From UBA73 sp964364885 (GTDB lineage: Archaea; Nanobdellota; Nanobdellia; Pacearchaeales; GW2011-AR1), in the NCBI GenBank assembly GCA_964364885.1, contig CAYIOA010000019.1:1-14186 (forward strand): a stretch of 14,186 bases of DNA, read 5' to 3'. The translations under genes were made by a program, and so were the position numbers. Below are positions 1-7,158 of this stretch, piece after piece (the first letter of the stretch is position 1; the number at the start of each line of letters is the position of its first letter). The notes below the pieces were generated by a model that was given only the letters and a program-made list of their open reading frames with translations, was not told the origin of the DNA and made no database searches.

Positions 1-1377
1 TTCTTTGTGAATGACAGCTATAACAACAGGAATTTAACATTAAACAGGACTTTTGTTGTTGATATCGCAGCAGCTCCAGTAATAACCAATGTAAGTGCTA
101 TCTCGCAACAAAGCGTTACAGAAAATAGCGTAACCTATGTTAAATTTAACTTCACAGCTTTCTATGCTGGTGGAGTTAATAATCTAGATGATAATACTGC
201 TCAAGCAAAATTCAATAGAAGCGGAGAAGGCTCAAGAACAAATTCCTCTTGCACACAATCTCAAGATATAGATTCTAATTCTGCAGTCTATAACTGCACA
301 ATCCAGCTCTGGTATTTTGACGGAGCAGGAGATTGGGGGATAAATGTAACAATCCAAGATTTAAGCGGAGGAAAAGCAGAAAACTCAACAACTGGATTTA
401 TTTTAAGTGAATCAACCTGCATGGTGATGAGTCCGCCGGCATTGACCTGGCCTTCTCTTGCAATTACAAACATAGACACTCTTTCAAATAACGACCCTAT
501 AGCGTTGAATAACACCTGCAACGACGATATAGATTCAGGAAATGTAAAAGTTAAAGCAATTAATCTTATTGGAGAACAAGTGCTGACTGACGCTATCTTT
601 GCAGGCAACTTCAGTGTGCATACTGCTGATTCATGCAATTCAGGCACAACAATGGTAAATGGAACCTCAACAGGTGTATCCGGCGCATTACTCGCAGCAG
701 GAAATCACTCCCTAAACAACGGCGTTGCAGGGCAGGAGCAGTTATATGTCTGTCTGGAAGCAATGAACCCAGACATAACACCCCAATCGTACTCAACTGG
801 CGAAGGCGGCGCCTGGACAGTAACAATATTATTTGCCGCATTCAGAATTAGAAGAAAGAAGAAGAAGCTTTTAGAGGTTCTTGATAAGAAACTAAAAGAG
901 GAATATAACACCAGCATTCTTGAAATTCTTGATAAGAAGCTAAAAGAAGAATATAACATTGACCTAGAAGAATTATCCCATGAACAAGAAATAATTTCAA
1001 TTAAGAAAATCACAGTCCCTATAGAAATATTCAAGCAGAATATAGGCCCTGCAGAATCCTTAACTAAATACTTAAAAGAAAACAAAGAATTAAAATTAAG
1101 CAAGATAGCAGAACTTCTAAGCCGCGACCAAAGAACAGTAGGTATAAATTACCGCAACGCAAAGAGCAAGATGAAAGAAAAAATTGTTGCAAAAGAGAGA
1201 GAAATAGTGCCGGTTGAGATATTCTCGGACAGAAAGCTGAGTGTGCTGGAATCACTTGTTTATTATCTCAGAAACAGAGGTATGACTAACGCAGAAATAT
1301 CTAAAATACTTAACAAAGATCAAAGGAATACATGGACTCTCTACTCTCGGGCAATAAAAAAACAAGGGGCACACTAA
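1..1377 (+). CDS. Surface domain fused to tandem HTH, 5' partial
   Basis: The frame is open to the window edge (Phe-Phe precede the GTG at 7), so the true start lies upstream. Residues are counted from that GTG. Residues 24-270 form an extracellular-type, beta-rich domain with many N-X-S/T sites and six cysteines (82, 97, 138, 171, 210, 249), all conserved in the downstream paralogue. A short hydrophobic stretch (271-279) runs into a basic RIRRKKKK stop-transfer-like segment. Then come two copies of a 16-residue charged helix (288-303, 304-319) and two homologous helix-turn-helix units (about 337-395 and 401-453). The units share VP(I/V)EIF, ES-L, YL and a DQR...Y..A motif. The likely role is a membrane-anchored regulator with an outside sensor and an inside DNA-binding tail, which is inferred from architecture. 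The hydrophobic span is oddly short for a transmembrane helix, so topology is uncertain. No named family was recognised. Confidence 0.75.
   Translation, partial: FFVNDSYNNRNLTLNRTFVVDIAAAPVITNVSAISQQSVTENSVTYVKFNFTAFYAGGVNNLDDNTAQAKFNRSGEGSRTNSSCTQSQDIDSNSAVYNCTIQLWYFDGAGDWGINVTIQDLSGGKAENSTTGFILSESTCMVMSPPALTWPSLAITNIDTLSNNDPIALNNTCNDDIDSGNVKVKAINLIGEQVLTDAIFAGNFSVHTADSCNSGTTMVNGTSTGVSGALLAAGNHSLNNGVAGQEQLYVCLEAMNPDITPQSYSTGEGGAWTVTILFAAFRIRRKKKKLLEVLDKKLKEEYNTSILEILDKKLKEEYNIDLEELSHEQEIISIKKITVPIEIFKQNIGPAESLTKYLKENKELKLSKIAELLSRDQRTVGINYRNAKSKMKEKIVAKEREIVPVEIFSDRKLSVLESLVYYLRNRGMTNAEISKILNKDQRNTWTLYSRAIKKQGAH
868..963 (+). repeat. 48-bp tandem duplication (2 copies)
   Basis: The units 868-915 and 916-963 encode LLEVLDKKLKEEYNTS and ILEILDKKLKEEYNID. 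They are in frame and differ mostly at synonymous or conservative positions. The charged, heptad-like pattern suggests a helical stalk between the membrane-proximal basic patch and the HTH units. Confidence 0.9.
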
Positions 1378-1380
1378 AGA

Positions 1381-1399
1381 TATATTTAAAAATATAAAG
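1381..1399 (+). promoter_or_regulatory. TATA-like box upstream of the secreted paralogue
   Basis: A very A/T-rich stretch (TATATTTAAAAATATAAAG) sits in the 57-bp gap before the ATG at 1435. Initiation about 25 nt downstream would leave a leader of roughly 20 nt. A GAGGAAG at 1410-1416 lies too far from the start for an ordinary Shine-Dalgarno. Confidence 0.5.
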
Positions 1400-1434
1400 A
1401 TATCTAATAGAGGAAGTAAAAAACTAAAAAGAGC

Positions 1435-2349
1435 ATGGAGAAAAAAATAATTATTCTTGGAATTTCTTTTCTAGTATTTTTCTTGGCAATTTCCTTAGTG
1501 TCTGCAGGTTTTTCTGACTGGTTTAAAGCGAGAATAACAGGATACAGCGCAACAAATACAACCACGTTGAATATAACAGTCGGCACAAACCCGGTAATAA
1601 CTAACGTGAGTGTTATTCCGGCGAAGAGCGTTACAGAAAATAGCGTAACTTATGTCAAATTTAACTTTACAGCAAGAGACACTGACGGCGCAGGCACAAT
1701 AAATGTCACCAGCGCAACAGCAAAATTCAACAGAAGCGGAGAAGGCTCAAGAGCAAATTCCTCTTGCGTATTCAATGAAGCGATAGATTCAACATCTTCA
1801 ATTTTTAACTGCACAGTCCAGCTCTGGTATTTTGACGGAGCAGGAGACTGGGGAATAAACGTAACAATCAAGGATAACAGCAGTAACAGAGCAGAGAATG
1901 CCACAACTGGCTTTACTTTAAGTGAGTCAACCTGTATGATAATGAGCCCGCTGGCATTAACCTGGCCTTCTCTTGGAGTTACAGACGTAGATACACTTTC
2001 AAATAACGACCCTATAACTCTAAATAATACCTGCAACGACGACATCGCATCGGGAGCAGTTACAGTCAAGGCATATAATTTAAGAGGTGAAGTAACTACA
2101 ACTGATATGATTCGCGCAGGTAATTTCACAACACATACAAGTGACGCATGCACTTCAGGAACGCAAATGGTAAATGGAACAGCAACAGGCGTGACTGGCT
2201 CAATACTTGCAGGAGGAAATCATTCCACTAACATAGGAAGCACTGGACAAGAGCAGTTATATTTCTGCCTTGAAGAGCTTAACACATCAATAAGCCCCCA
2301 GTCATATTCTTCAGAGCTTGAAGGAGCCTGGGTGGTAGCAATAAGTTAA
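1435..2349 (+). CDS. Secreted six-cysteine surface protein, paralogue of upstream gene
   Basis: The protein has 304 residues. A signal peptide (MEKK plus hydrophobic core 5-22, cleavage plausible after VSA at 24) leads into a beta-rich domain alignable almost end to end with the extracellular part of the upstream gene. Shared blocks include SVTENSVTYVKFNFTA, LWYFDGAGDWGINVTI, ALTWPSL and TLSNNDPI. Six cysteines (111, 126, 167, 200, 239, 278) match those of the paralogue and could form three disulfides. At least fifteen N-X-S/T sequons suggest heavy N-glycosylation. The chain stops at GAWVVAIS, exactly where the paralogue goes on into its basic and HTH tail, and it has no C-terminal anchor. 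It is probably secreted or held by other surface proteins. The next gene starts 1 bp after the stop. Function and family are unknown; an Ig-like fold is a guess from composition. Confidence 0.85.
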   Translation: MEKKIIILGISFLVFFLAISLVSAGFSDWFKARITGYSATNTTTLNITVGTNPVITNVSVIPAKSVTENSVTYVKFNFTARDTDGAGTINVTSATAKFNRSGEGSRANSSCVFNEAIDSTSSIFNCTVQLWYFDGAGDWGINVTIKDNSSNRAENATTGFTLSESTCMIMSPLALTWPSLGVTDVDTLSNNDPITLNNTCNDDIASGAVTVKAYNLRGEVTTTDMIRAGNFTTHTSDACTSGTQMVNGTATGVTGSILAGGNHSTNIGSTGQEQLYFCLEELNTSISPQSYSSELEGAWVVAIS

Positions 2350-2350
2350 A

Positions 2351-2935
2351 ATGATACAAAAAAGAACAAAAAAGAATTTAGCATTAGCTCTAGTTATAAC
2401 TATTCTCTCTATCTCTATGCTCTCTGCGTTTGGTGTAGATTCTCCCTACTGGAATGAAAGGCCCCTTTACCTCGACAAAGAACAGTCTGCAGATGTAACT
2501 TTAACGCTCCAAAACATGGTTGGGAGCGCGGATATATTATTACGTGCGAAAATAACAAACGGCACGGAAATAGCAAGATTAACAGACCAAAATCTAGATT
2601 ACTTAGTTCCTGCAGGAACTAAAGACAACAAAGTAAACCTAAAAATAGAAATTCCAAATAGTGTAAATAACAACAAATATATTGTTTCTGTTTCATTCCA
2701 GCAAATCTCCCAGGAAGAAGGGGGAATGATTCAGATAGCAGGTGAAGTTGGAAAATCCTTCCCAGTCATTATCGGCATAGATCCTAATCTCTCACCTGAA
2801 ACAACTGAAATACAAAAAAATGCGCCAATAACAAAAGAGTGGCTTTTCATTTTGTTCATATCAATAATACTCGCTCTAATCGCTATAATAGTAATAATCA
2901 AGAAAATGACATACAACTCCGACAATACTCAATAG
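2351..2935 (+). CDS. Type I membrane protein with one small extracellular domain
   Basis: The protein has 194 residues. The basic N-terminus (MIQKRTKK) and hydrophobic core 9-27 form a signal peptide, with cleavage plausible near LSA. Residues 28-155 look like a beta-sandwich with alternating hydrophobic strands (SADVTLTLQNM, KVNLKIEIPN, KYIVSVSFQQ), in the style of NEW3/CARDB adhesion-type domains; this is not a firm match. A single C-terminal transmembrane helix (164-183) ends in Lys-Lys and a short cytoplasmic tail. It lies 1 bp after the secreted paralogue, so the two are almost surely cotranscribed, and it could act as that protein's membrane partner (inference). It has far fewer sequons than its neighbours. 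Confidence 0.8.
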   Translation: MIQKRTKKNLALALVITILSISMLSAFGVDSPYWNERPLYLDKEQSADVTLTLQNMVGSADILLRAKITNGTEIARLTDQNLDYLVPAGTKDNKVNLKIEIPNSVNNNKYIVSVSFQQISQEEGGMIQIAGEVGKSFPVIIGIDPNLSPETTEIQKNAPITKEWLFILFISIILALIAIIVIIKKMTYNSDNTQ

Positions 2936-2948
2936 TTTTAAATATTTA
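2936..2948 (+). promoter_or_regulatory. TATA box, leaderless start
   Basis: TTTTAAATATTTA begins immediately after the upstream stop codon. Its centre is about 25 nt before the ATG at 2966, as expected for a leaderless archaeal transcript. This suggests a separate promoter for the following gene. Confidence 0.6.
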
Positions 2949-2965
2949 TTCTGTTCTCATTAACA

Positions 2966-4342
2966 ATGAAAAAAGAGATGTCTAAACTTTTATTAATAGT
3001 CTTAGCAGTGTTTGTTTTATTTAATTGCCTTGATAATGCAAGCTCTCAGACAATTACAGGAGAAACAGTCACAGGAGAGGTAACAACAGTAACTGCCTCT
3101 GTTACAATTGTAGTTACAGGTCCTCCAACATTAACAATAATTTATCCGCAAAATAATACATATTGGAACAATGTATCTCTGAGATTACAAGTAACAACAA
3201 ACGGCGATAACGTATGGTATAATATCAATGAAGGAGCGAATACAACTTTTAATAAAACAGTCGGGAATTATTTTAATACTTCGACCGGAGCTAAAACTAT
3301 TTATGTGTTTGCGAACAACTCAGCTGGAAATGTAACAAAAAAGAATGTGACTTTCTCTATAGACTACAGCACTTTTAACGTGTCATATTCTAAATTTATA
3401 GGTCAGAATAAAAATTCAACCTCTTTTGCACAGTATTCGCACGAAGAAATACAAAACCTAAGCGGAATTTTTCTTGAAGACTTTTCTTATGGGAAAATTA
3501 AATTTAATGTCCCAATAAACTTTACAGACGACTCAAATATAAATGACAACCTTCTGGATATTGACGAGCATATAAATATATCGTCCAGAATAATTTATTT
3601 AAACTCAACTACTCTGACTAATTTCAATGTAAGTGCAACCTTATTGTTTTATGGCCTGAGCGAGACAAGCCCTGTGATAAAAAGGGATGGCGAAACCTGC
3701 CCCTCGTCAATCTGTGTTCAAAACTACTATACAAACGGAGAATTATCATTTAACGTTACCCATTTCACAACTTACTCTATAGAAGAAGCAAGTTCTGCAT
3801 CAGAAAGCGGAACAACATCAACTTCAACCAGTAGTGGTAGTAGTGGTAGTAGCGGTGGCGGCGGTCCATCGTCATTAAATTATTTCTCTGTTGATAAAGA
3901 AGAAATAAGAATATCTTTGAAATCAGGAGAAACAAAAACCGAGCATATAACAATAACTAACCCAAAGGCAATTGCTTTAAACATTAAAATAAGTTCAGAT
4001 GCTCTAACAAATTTCATAAATATAAAAGAAGCTGAATTCAACCTGGAACCTGAAGAAAAAAGAAAGATAGCCATAGATTTTACAGCTTCAGAAGCAGTTA
4101 AAGCAGGCATCTATCCGGGAAGAATTTTTATTGAGGATTCAAGCTCAAGAAAAGAAATACCTGTTATCATAAAAATAACAAGTGATATTTCAGACTCAGA
4201 AAGCATAAGTGGCTCTGAAAAAAATAAAGACAGCGCAGCTAAACAAGAACAGAAAGGTATGTGGATTCTCTATTCTCTCGTTATTTTAATAGTTCTCCTA
4301 ATATTCCTTATAATAATTATAAAGAGAAATACAAAAAACTAA
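2966..4342 (+). CDS. Sequon-rich type I surface membrane protein
   Basis: The protein has 458 residues. A signal peptide (hydrophobic core 7-20) is followed by a Thr/Val-rich segment containing TGETVTGEVTTV. An Ig-like region starting TLTIIYPQNNTYW comes next (about 55-130); this opening is typical of archaeal cell-surface repeat domains. Residues about 130-270 form a second beta-rich region with the only two cysteines of the mature chain (CPSSIC). A Ser/Thr/Gly linker (about 275-303) leads to a C-terminal beta domain (about 304-405) of the type that stabilises surface proteins (SLKSGETKTEHITITNP). One transmembrane helix (about 433-453) ends in KRNTKN. About sixteen N-X-S/T sites lie before the linker, and almost none after it. 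It is likely a glycosylated envelope or adhesion protein. No catalytic motif was seen and no specific family was recognised. Confidence 0.8.
   Translation: MKKEMSKLLLIVLAVFVLFNCLDNASSQTITGETVTGEVTTVTASVTIVVTGPPTLTIIYPQNNTYWNNVSLRLQVTTNGDNVWYNINEGANTTFNKTVGNYFNTSTGAKTIYVFANNSAGNVTKKNVTFSIDYSTFNVSYSKFIGQNKNSTSFAQYSHEEIQNLSGIFLEDFSYGKIKFNVPINFTDDSNINDNLLDIDEHINISSRIIYLNSTTLTNFNVSATLLFYGLSETSPVIKRDGETCPSSICVQNYYTNGELSFNVTHFTTYSIEEASSASESGTTSTSTSSGSSGSSGGGGPSSLNYFSVDKEEIRISLKSGETKTEHITITNPKAIALNIKISSDALTNFINIKEAEFNLEPEEKRKIAIDFTASEAVKAGIYPGRIFIEDSSSRKEIPVIIKITSDISDSESISGSEKNKDSAAKQEQKGMWILYSLVILIVLLIFLIIIIKRNTKN
3830..3865 (+). repeat. 9-bp tandem repeat encoding a Ser-Ser-Gly linker
   Basis: The unit AGTAGTGGT occurs twice, followed by AGTAGCGGT and GGCGGCGGT. 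The encoded SSGSSGSSGGGG is a flexible linker between the sequon-rich half and the C-terminal beta domain. The run is prone to slippage in units of three codons, so linker length may vary between strains. Confidence 0.85.
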
Positions 4343-4349
4343 AACGCAA

Positions 4350-4361
4350 TAAAATTTATTA
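4350..4361 (+). promoter_or_regulatory. TATA box deciding the start at 4384
   Basis: TAAAATTTATTA is centred about 28 nt before the ATG at 4384. This favours the ATG over the in-frame TTG at 4372, which would lie upstream of the expected transcript start. Confidence 0.5.
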
Positions 4362-4383
4362 ATCTACTTTTTTGGGTCTTTAT

Positions 4384-4662
4384 ATGCTCTTAGTAAAAAT
4401 CCTCGGGGGAATTGATATAGCTGCCGCAATTGCTTTCCTAATGTTAATTTTTGGTATCAATGTAATAATGCCATATCTCCTTTTCTGCGCAGGATTATTA
4501 TTGTTAAAAGGAATGTTTGTTCTCTTAGGAGACATATTAAGTTTTGTTGATATTTTTTCCTCTCTTATTTTGATATTATCAATATTTTTCAGCCTTCCCT
4601 CAATCATGCTCTGGCTCCCGGCATTTTTACTGCTGGCAAAAGGATTTGTCAGTTTTATCTAG
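4384..4662 (+). CDS. Small polytopic membrane protein
   Basis: The protein has 92 residues from the ATG at 4384 and is almost entirely hydrophobic, with three to four membrane segments: about 5-25 (GGIDIAAAIAFLMLIFGINVI), 27-47, 52-70 and 72-90. Acidic residues inside the membrane segments (GGIDIAAA, LGDILSFVDIF) are its only notable polar features. No enzymatic motif is visible and the function is unknown. It overlaps the convergent hydrolase gene by 8 bp. Confidence 0.7.
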   Translation: MLLVKILGGIDIAAAIAFLMLIFGINVIMPYLLFCAGLLLLKGMFVLLGDILSFVDIFSSLILILSIFFSLPSIMLWLPAFLLLAKGFVSFI

Positions 4663-5101
4663 TTGCTAAAGTCTCTCTAAGCCAGTTAAAGAAAAAGTAT
4701 TCCCTTCTATGCAAAGAACCCTCCTGAGCCATTGAAACAATGTCTAGCAAAGAATGAAAAACCATCCCAATAAAGATATAAAAAAATCCCTTCCAATAAA
4801 GTCCAAGTATTCCCAAAATCAAATGAAATTCTATTGTATGAAACAAATGAAAATCCCCTTTTCTTCTAATTCCTCTGGCAATATCCTTTCTCGCCTCTAT
4901 CTCATTTTTCTTATGATAATCAAAAGAACGAATTAAACTCAACCTCCCGGTTTTAATAACAGAAGCCGCATAATGGTCAAAGTCTATAAGAACAGAAGCA
5001 AGAAACACTAAAGCAAGATTTATCAAACTAATATCTCTGATAAAAAACCACAATACCAAAGAGAATACTGCTCCAAAAAAAATATGCCATCTGGGTAACA
5101 T
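4655..5101 (-). CDS. YdjM/DUF457-type membrane-bound metal-dependent hydrolase
   Basis: The protein has 148 residues. The pattern of conserved polar residues in and beside membrane helices matches the YdjM (DUF457, LexA-regulated in E. coli) family. These are an N-terminal His (H6 in PRWHI), the DFDH signature (D40, D42, H43), a histidine cluster (H85, H88, H93 in FHLFHTIEFH), and H116/D120 in VFHSLLD. Members are predicted metal-dependent integral membrane hydrolases, often thought to act on lipid phosphates; the substrate here is unknown. About three to four helices are present (7-20, 26-44, 92-122). It converges on the small membrane protein with an 8-bp overlap and diverges from gmd 61 bp away. 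The metal-ligand set appears complete. Confidence 0.75.
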   Translation of the reverse strand: MLPRWHIFFGAVFSLVLWFFIRDISLINLALVFLASVLIDFDHYAASVIKTGRLSLIRSFDYHKKNEIEARKDIARGIRRKGDFHLFHTIEFHLILGILGLYWKGFFYIFIGMVFHSLLDIVSMAQEGSLHRREYFFFNWLRETLATR

Positions 5102-5121
5102 TCGCTATACTCTCCAGGAAA

Positions 5122-5131
5122 GTATATAAAT
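5122..5131 (-). promoter_or_regulatory. TATA box for the YdjM-type gene
   Basis: Read on the - strand this is ATTTATATAC, centred about 25 nt from the ATG at 5101, so the transcript is probably leaderless. It lies right next to the oppositely oriented box of gmd. Confidence 0.55.
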
Positions 5132-5141
5132 TCTTTTAAAG
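5132..5141 (+). promoter_or_regulatory. TATA box for gmd
   Basis: TCTTTTAAAG is centred about 26 nt before the gmd ATG at 5163, consistent with leaderless transcription of gmd-fcl. Confidence 0.55.
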
Positions 5142-5162
5142 CCCAGACTAATACTGATTTTA

Positions 5163-6206
5163 ATGAAAAAAGCTCTAATAACCGGAATAACAGGGCAGGA
5201 CGGCTCTTACTTAACAGAATTCCTGATAGAAAGAGGATACGAAGTTCACGGAATAATTAGAAGAGGAAGCACATTTAATACTGATAGAATAGACCATCTT
5301 TATCGTGATCCTCACATCAACAATACAAGAATGTTCCTTCATTATGGCGACCTTACAGATACCGGAAATCTCGAAAGAATAATAAATCACGTCAAGCCGG
5401 AAGAAGTCTACCATTTAGGAGCCCAATCTCACGTCAGAGTCAGCTTTGACATGCCGGAATACACTTTTAATGTCAATGCATCAGGAACTTTAAGAATGCT
5501 CGAGGCGATAAAAAATTCAAAATTGCCGATAAAATTTTACAATGCCGCAAGCTCTGAAATGTTTGGCTCTTCACCGCCCCCCCAGCACGAAGAAACCCAG
5601 TTTATTCCTCAGAGCCCTTATGCCCTCTCAAAGGTCGCTGCTTTTAACATAACCAATCTCTACAGAGACGCGCACAATATCTTCGCATGCAATGGAATTT
5701 TATTTAACCACGAATCTCCAAGAAGAGGGCAGACTTTCGTTACTAGAAAAATTACTCTCGGGCTTTCTAAAATAGAATTACGTAGAGAAGAAAAGCTGTA
5801 TCTGGGAAATTTAGACGCGAAAAGAGACTGGGGTTTTGCCGAGGAGTACGTTAAATACATGTGGTCAATGCTTCAAGAAGATAAGCCGGACAATTATGTT
5901 ATCGCAACAGGAGAAACTCACTCTGTAAGAGAATTCATAGAAGAAGCTTGTAAAAGTTTATGTATAGACCTCAAATGGGAAGGCCTAGGCGTTAATGAAA
6001 AAGGCATTGACAGCAAGACTAATAAAACAATAATTGAAATAGACCCAAGGTATTTCAGGCCCTCAGAGGTTAACGTCCTTCAGGGAAACTATCAAAAAGC
6101 CAAAGATAGACTCAATTTCAATCCTAAAATTAAATTCAGTAAATTAGTCAGTTTAATGGTAAAATCTGACTACGATAGTGTAAAAAGTAATACTCTAAGA
6201 TACTAA
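5163..6206 (+). CDS. gmd: GDP-mannose 4,6-dehydratase
   Basis: The protein has 347 residues, the normal family length. It is an NAD(P)-dependent SDR that turns GDP-D-mannose into GDP-4-keto-6-deoxymannose, the precursor of GDP-fucose and GDP-rhamnose, in the cytoplasm. The nucleotide-binding loop GITGQDGSY (8-16) is the Gmd form of GxxGxxG. YHLGAQSHVRVSF (83-95) follows. SSEMFG (130-135) supplies the Ser/Glu catalytic residues, and Y153xxxK157 sits in SPYALSK. The family signature NHESPRRGQTFVTRKIT is at 182-198. No substitution of a key residue was seen. It starts a two-gene operon; the next gene begins after 1 bp and uses its product. The order and the lack of other sugar genes suggest GDP-L-fucose as the end product. 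Confidence 0.95.
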   Translation: MKKALITGITGQDGSYLTEFLIERGYEVHGIIRRGSTFNTDRIDHLYRDPHINNTRMFLHYGDLTDTGNLERIINHVKPEEVYHLGAQSHVRVSFDMPEYTFNVNASGTLRMLEAIKNSKLPIKFYNAASSEMFGSSPPPQHEETQFIPQSPYALSKVAAFNITNLYRDAHNIFACNGILFNHESPRRGQTFVTRKITLGLSKIELRREEKLYLGNLDAKRDWGFAEEYVKYMWSMLQEDKPDNYVIATGETHSVREFIEEACKSLCIDLKWEGLGVNEKGIDSKTNKTIIEIDPRYFRPSEVNVLQGNYQKAKDRLNFNPKIKFSKLVSLMVKSDYDSVKSNTLRY

Positions 6207-6207
6207 A

Positions 6208-7158
6208 ATGCTTGAAAAAATAATTGTCACAGGCGGAGCAGGTTTCCTCGGAAAATTCGTAGTTGAAAAATTAATTAAAAGAGGAATTCAAAAAGAAAAC
6301 CTGCTTGTTCCAAGAAGCAGAGATTATGATTTAAGAAAAGAAGAAAATATAAAGACAATGCTGGAAGATTTTTCTGCAGATACAATTATTCATCTCGCGG
6401 CCAACGTCGGCGGTATTGGCTATAACATGGAGAATCCAGGAGTGTTATTTTATGACAATCTAATCATGGGAACTCAGTTGATAGAGCAGGCAAGAATTAA
6501 TAAAATCAAAAAATTTGTCGCTGTTGGAACAATTTGCGCATATCCAAATCTAACTCCTGTCCCTTTTAAAGAAGAAGACTTATGGCAGGGATATCCAGAA
6601 GAAACAAACGCACCCTATGGTTTGGCAAAAAAAATGCTTTTAGTTCAATCCCAGGCATACAGAAAACAATATGGATTCAACTCAATTTACCTGCTTCCTG
6701 TCAATTTATACGGTCCAAGCGACAATTTCGATCCTTCTAGGTCGCACGTAATCCCCGCTCTAATAAGGAAATTCGATGAGGCAATCTCAAATAAACAAAA
6801 GGATGTAACGCTTTGGGGAACAGGAAAAGCGTCAAGAGAATTTCTTTATGTTGAAGATGCAGCAGAAGGAGTTGTATTGGCTACTGAAAAATACGATAAA
6901 GGTCTCCCTATAAATCTCGGCTCAGGAAAAGAAATCTCGATAAGAGATCTCGCATATAAAATCTCAGGCATAATGAATTTCAAAGGAAATATAAACTGGG
7001 ACGCAACAAAGCCAGACGGACAGCCGAGAAGATGTCTTGATACTTCAAAAGCAAAGCATGAATTTGACTTCGAAGCAAGAACTTCTTTTGATGAGGGATT
7101 GAGAAAAACAATTGAATGGTATCTAGGGAATAAGCAGGAGCAGACTTTATCCCTTTAA
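6208..7158 (+). CDS. fcl: GDP-L-fucose synthase
   Basis: The protein has 316 residues. It is an SDR-family 3,5-epimerase/4-reductase that converts GDP-4-keto-6-deoxymannose to GDP-L-fucose with NADPH. GGAGFLG (9-15) binds the dinucleotide, and AANVGGIGYNMENP (64-77) is characteristic of the family. GTICAYP (107-113) gives T108 and C110, and Y137xxxK141 is the catalytic pair. H180 in SHVIPALIRKF is in the position of the conserved active-site His. The catalytic Ser of the E. coli enzyme is replaced by Thr, a conservative change. GTGKASREFLYVEDAA (814-834 region of the alignment in other members, here near residue 205) agrees with sugar-nucleotide binding. It follows gmd by 1 bp and its 3' end overlaps the convergent secD by 12 bp. 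Confidence 0.93.
   Translation: MLEKIIVTGGAGFLGKFVVEKLIKRGIQKENLLVPRSRDYDLRKEENIKTMLEDFSADTIIHLAANVGGIGYNMENPGVLFYDNLIMGTQLIEQARINKIKKFVAVGTICAYPNLTPVPFKEEDLWQGYPEETNAPYGLAKKMLLVQSQAYRKQYGFNSIYLLPVNLYGPSDNFDPSRSHVIPALIRKFDEAISNKQKDVTLWGTGKASREFLYVEDAAEGVVLATEKYDKGLPINLGSGKEISIRDLAYKISGIMNFKGNINWDATKPDGQPRRCLDTSKAKHEFDFEARTSFDEGLRKTIEWYLGNKQEQTLSL

Noticed and set aside
705..1103. 132-residue - strand frame inside the HTH fusion gene
   Set aside because: It mirrors the coding strand, with Phe/Ser runs opposite Lys/Glu codons, and has no promoter or family signature.
4372..4383. TTG start giving four extra residues to the small membrane protein
   Set aside because: The TATA-like box at 4350-4361 places the transcript start at about 4382-4384, after the TTG and at the ATG.
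7147..7158. Frameshift or mis-called end where fcl and secD overlap
   Set aside because: Both proteins are full length with normal C-termini; the 12-bp convergent overlap matches the compact layout seen elsewhere.
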